A stretch of DNA of 64,000 bases from CAYSAA01 sp964428905 (lineage in GTDB: Bacteria > Atribacterota > Phoenicimicrobiia > Phoenicimicrobiales > Stramentimicrobiaceae): positions 1-64,000 of the forward strand of contig CAYSAA010000035.1 of assembly GCA_964428905.1 (NCBI GenBank), written 5' to 3'. Within the stretch, counting starts at the first letter, position 1; every line of letters starts with the position of its first letter. Under the pieces are notes generated by a model. It was not told the origin of the DNA, searched no databases, and worked only from the letters and a program-made list of their open reading frames with translations. The translations under genes were made by a program, and so were the position numbers. This document shows, piece by piece, positions 61,846 to 64,000 of this stretch.

Positions 61846-62286
61846 TTATTGATTTTTTATGATTTGTAAATTAGCAAACTCCTTCAGAAAAGCACCCGCC
61901 TCTAAATATCCTGCACCATTCCTTTCCTCAGGAGGCTGGCTGACTACTAAATTCATGTTGATATCTGCGGGAAGCATGACAATAAACTCTATATTTTCCG
62001 GACGATGCATTCCCAATTCCTGACATGCTATCTGTTCAATTCGGGTCAAGGAAGAAAGTTGTTCAACTGAATATACCAGCAGATCTTTTCTTACCAGTAA
62101 CTGTTCACTTTTCTGCTCTAAATCAATTGATTGATAGCCTAATTTCATTAACATTATATTACTGCATATGTACCCTATGACCAACAGGCTAATGATGATA
62201 ACTATAAATAAGAAAAAAGAGAATGATACCTTATGATTTCTTTCCTTAAATTGACTGTTTTCCTCAATGAACAAATTGTTTCTCAT
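61846..62286 (-). CDS. ftsL: FtsL-like bitopic division protein
   Basis: Start set at ATG 62286 (MRNNLFIEENSQ), inside the end of rsmH; an upstream TTG at 62322 seems less likely. The 146-residue protein has one membrane segment (FSFFLFIVIIISLLVIGYIC, about 22-41) followed by a coiled-coil-like region (about 45-85) with LTRIEQIACQELGMHRPEN, the familiar FtsL end. The remaining tail of about 45 residues is longer than usual. Identification rests on topology and position between rsmH and ftsI. Confidence 0.85.
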   Translation of the reverse strand: MRNNLFIEENSQFKERNHKVSFSFFLFIVIIISLLVIGYICSNIMLMKLGYQSIDLEQKSEQLLVRKDLLVYSVEQLSSLTRIEQIACQELGMHRPENIEFIVMLPADINMNLVVSQPPEERNGAGYLEAGAFLKEFANLQIIKNQ

Positions 62287-63220
62287 TTTCAAATACTTTC
62301 TCTGAAAATATTTTTTCAGCAACTCTCATTTTGGCACTACGGGCTTTACGATTTTCATTAATCTCGTTTTCGGTAGGATAAAATGGTTTTTTTGATATTA
62401 CTCTCAATCCATACCCGTAAAGAGTAATTCTTTCTTTGTTCGCCAATTCTTTGAATGTATGTTTAACAATCCTGTCCTCTAATGAATGATAGGAGATCAC
62501 ACAAATCCTTCCCTTCTGTGCTAGAAAGTTAACCGCCTGGTATAATACTCCTCTTAGTGCCTCTAACTCATTATTGACCTCAATCCTCAAGGCTTGAAAT
62601 ACTCTGGTGGCTGGATGGATGCGCCATTTATTTTTTTTATACCTACTATAAACATCAGTAATTAATTTTGCCAGCTGTGTTGTTGTTTGAATTGGTTTAT
62701 TATTTCTCTCTTTTACAATTAACCTGGCAATTGACCGTGAGAAACGTTCCTCTCCATATTTACTAAAAATGTTCCATAATTCTTTTTCTGAATAATGGTT
62801 TACAATATAGCGTGCATCCAATGTTTTGCTTACATCCATCCTCATATCTAAAAGATGCTCTTCTAAAAAACTGAAACCTCTAGATTGAGAATTAATTTGG
62901 TGAGATGATAAACCTAAATCAATCAAAACACCGGTAACATTTTTCAAACCCAGATCCCGTAACGACATTTCCAAATGAGTAAAATTACTTTTTATCATTA
63001 TGATTTTATCCTGATAAGCTCTTAAGTTTTCTCTGGCATACTCCAAAGCTTCTACATCCTGATCCAACCCGATAAGCAACCCTTCAGGATAGATCTTCTT
63101 TATAATTTCTTTTGCATGACCACCTCCCCCTAAAGTACAGTCAACATAGACTCCTTCTGTTTTTGTAATTAAATAAGATAAAACTTGTGAACACATCACC
63201 GGGATATGAAAATCCATCAC
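62264..63220 (-). CDS. rsmH: 16S rRNA (cytosine-1402-N4) methyltransferase RsmH
   Basis: The 318-residue SAM methyltransferase starts DFHIPVMCSQVLSYL. SAM-site motifs are YVDCTLGGGGHAKEIIKKI (about 25-43), GLDQDVEALEYA, and GVLIDLGLSSHQINSQSRGF. RVFQALRIEVNNELEALRG is the typical C-terminal segment. It modifies C1402 in the decoding centre of 16S rRNA. Its start overlaps the mraZ stop by four bases. Confidence 0.96.
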   Translation of the reverse strand: MMDFHIPVMCSQVLSYLITKTEGVYVDCTLGGGGHAKEIIKKIYPEGLLIGLDQDVEALEYARENLRAYQDKIIMIKSNFTHLEMSLRDLGLKNVTGVLIDLGLSSHQINSQSRGFSFLEEHLLDMRMDVSKTLDARYIVNHYSEKELWNIFSKYGEERFSRSIARLIVKERNNKPIQTTTQLAKLITDVYSRYKKNKWRIHPATRVFQALRIEVNNELEALRGVLYQAVNFLAQKGRICVISYHSLEDRIVKHTFKELANKERITLYGYGLRVISKKPFYPTENEINENRKARSAKMRVAEKIFSEKVFENEKQFVH

Positions 63221-63660
63221 GAATCGTGTCTTTCTTTTTCATAAATACGCTCAGCAATATCTTCATAGGATTGTTCTGTTTCTTCTGCATATCCTCTCCA
63301 CCTGTCTAAATCCCAGATTTCAATACGCTCAAAAACACCGATAATCATGACATTACTATTAATCTCAGCATAATCTCTTAAATACCTGGAGATAACAACT
63401 CTTCCCTGCTGGTCAAAATGGCTAATCAATGCTCTGGAGGCTAAGGTTCTACTAAAAGCCCGGGCATCTTTTTTACCGAAAGGAAGTGCCTGAAGATTGT
63501 TGGCCAACTTTTGCCATTCTTCCATAGGATAAACAAAAAGGCATCTATCTAACCCGAAGGTTATGACAAAAGGATCTCCTAAATCCTCCCGAAACCTGGA
63601 AGGCATAATAATTCTACCCTTTTTATCCAGAGAATGTTCATACTGACCCAGGAACATCAT
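63217..63660 (-). CDS. mraZ: Transcriptional regulator MraZ
   Basis: Start set at ATG 63660, with GGAGG 11 bases upstream; a GTG at 63678 lies inside the operator repeats. The 147-residue protein has two SpoVT/AbrB-like half domains: GQYEHSLDKKGRIIMPSRFR (about 5-24) and ALISHFDQQGRVVISRYLRD (about 75-94), each with the DxxGR motif. MraZ binds repeated boxes at its own promoter and represses the dcw operon. It is the first gene of that operon. Confidence 0.95.
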   Translation of the reverse strand: MMFLGQYEHSLDKKGRIIMPSRFREDLGDPFVITFGLDRCLFVYPMEEWQKLANNLQALPFGKKDARAFSRTLASRALISHFDQQGRVVISRYLRDYAEINSNVMIIGVFERIEIWDLDRWRGYAEETEQSYEDIAERIYEKERHDS

Positions 63661-63664
63661 TTTG

Positions 63665-63688
63665 CCACTTTCCTCCACTTTCCTCCAC
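63665..63688 (-). promoter_or_regulatory. MraZ operator: three GTGG boxes at 10-bp spacing
   Basis: On the minus strand GTGG occurs at 63685-63688, 63675-63678 and 63665-63668, in the repeat GTGGAGGAAA. Three evenly spaced GTGG-type boxes near the mraZ promoter are what MraZ binds in other bacteria. The boxes also overlap the mraZ ribosome site. Confidence 0.75.
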
Positions 63689-63691
63689 TTA

Positions 63692-63719
63692 TGTATAAAT
63701 AGTATACTACACTTTGCAA
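63692..63719 (-). promoter_or_regulatory. Promoter of mraZ and the dcw operon
   Basis: TTGCAA (63714-63719), a 16-base spacer and TATACA (63692-63697) on the minus strand. The -10 is three bases from the first GTGG box, so MraZ bound to the boxes would block transcription. Confidence 0.5.
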
Positions 63720-63842
63720 GAAAAATCCTCTTTTTTTTAAAAATTTTTAAAAAAAATTCAGAAAATAGTAGGAAAGGTGATGATACGAACCATTACTTAG
63801 TGAATAAACCAGAGAAATGCAAAGAAAAAATAGGAAACAAAA

Positions 63843-63870
63843 AAGAAGCGCACTTAAAAATGCGCTTCTT
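63843..63870 (-). terminator. Terminator of the RNase P RNA gene (usable on both strands)
   Basis: A perfect 10-bp stem (AAGAAGCGCA / TGCGCTTCTT) with an 8-base loop, followed by a T run on the minus strand and another on the plus strand. It lies directly after the 3' end of the RNase P RNA. Confidence 0.85.
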
Positions 63871-63872
63871 TT

Positions 63873-64000
63873 TTGACAAGCAAATCATAAGCCGAGTTCT
63901 GTCACTGTTTCTTCTTTAAATAATAAAGAGAAACAATGTGGTAATCATCTATCTGGAGCATAAGTTACCTTATACTTCTAGCGATCTACCCGGAAACTTA
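63873..64000 (-). ncRNA. rnpB: RNase P RNA, 3' portion (5' part beyond the window edge)
   Basis: On the minus strand the conserved 3' end ACAGAACTCGGCTTATG, preceded by AGATAGATGATTACCAC and GGTAACTTATGCTCCAGAT-like pieces, matches the universal RNase P RNA regions CR IV/CR V. The gene runs off the right edge. It lies upstream of mraZ in transcription order, separated by its terminator and about 150 bases of AT-rich DNA with no gene. Confidence 0.9.

Noticed and set aside
1..64000. CRISPR arrays, tRNA genes, insertion sequences or prophage genes
   Set aside because: No regularly spaced repeats, no tRNA-like cloverleaf sequence, no transposase or integrase frame was seen on either strand.

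Overview
The window is an AT-rich bacterial chromosome segment from what looks like an anaerobe with a two-membrane or at least periplasm-bearing cell. The three solute-binding proteins have signal-peptidase-I type leaders and no lipobox cysteine, MurE carries the meso-diaminopimelate motif, and the cell-division genes are ordinary. A T-box leader, DivIVA and the yggT-divIVA-ileS-lspA-rluD order recall Bacillota. Together these fit a deep-branching diderm relative (an Atribacterota-like lineage is one candidate), but the taxon cannot be fixed from sequence alone. Every protein gene is on the minus strand except rqcH.

Left part (1-30736): a purine/urate catabolic island. In transcription order (right to left) it holds adenine deaminase; a BMP-type nucleoside/purine ABC importer; a three-subunit xanthine dehydrogenase-type molybdenum hydroxylase; an 8-oxoguanine-deaminase-like amidohydrolase; SsnA; MocA; a MoeA-like molybdopterin protein; a DUF364-type protein; YgfK; a second, four-subunit molybdenum hydroxylase whose catalytic chain is split as in Eubacterium barkeri nicotinate dehydrogenase; an XRE-cupin regulator; a second BMP-type importer; an allantoinase/hydantoinase-like amidohydrolase; and the start of ygeY, cut by the left edge. 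The ygfK-ssnA-hyuA-ygeY-xdh set matches the genes tied to anaerobic urate breakdown in gut anaerobes, so ygeX and ygeW are expected beyond the left edge.

Middle (31164-39265): rqcH (plus strand) converges on rluD-lspA-ileS. An isoleucine T-box with an unusually short Stem I precedes ileS. Then come divIVA, yggT and phoU. Next (39485-47625) is an amino-acid module: a complete Liv-type branched-chain amino-acid ABC importer and five genes for a multi-subunit flavin/Fe-S amino-acid dehydrogenase of the HcnABC/archaeal proline-dehydrogenase kind.

Right part (47978-64000): a near-complete dcw cluster, mraZ-rsmH-ftsL-ftsI-murE-murF-mraY-ftsW-murG-murC-murB-ftsQ-ftsA-ftsZ. It has an MraZ operator, no murD, and an ftsQ frame with no ATG/GTG/TTG start at its expected N-terminus. 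The window ends in the 3' part of the RNase P RNA gene.
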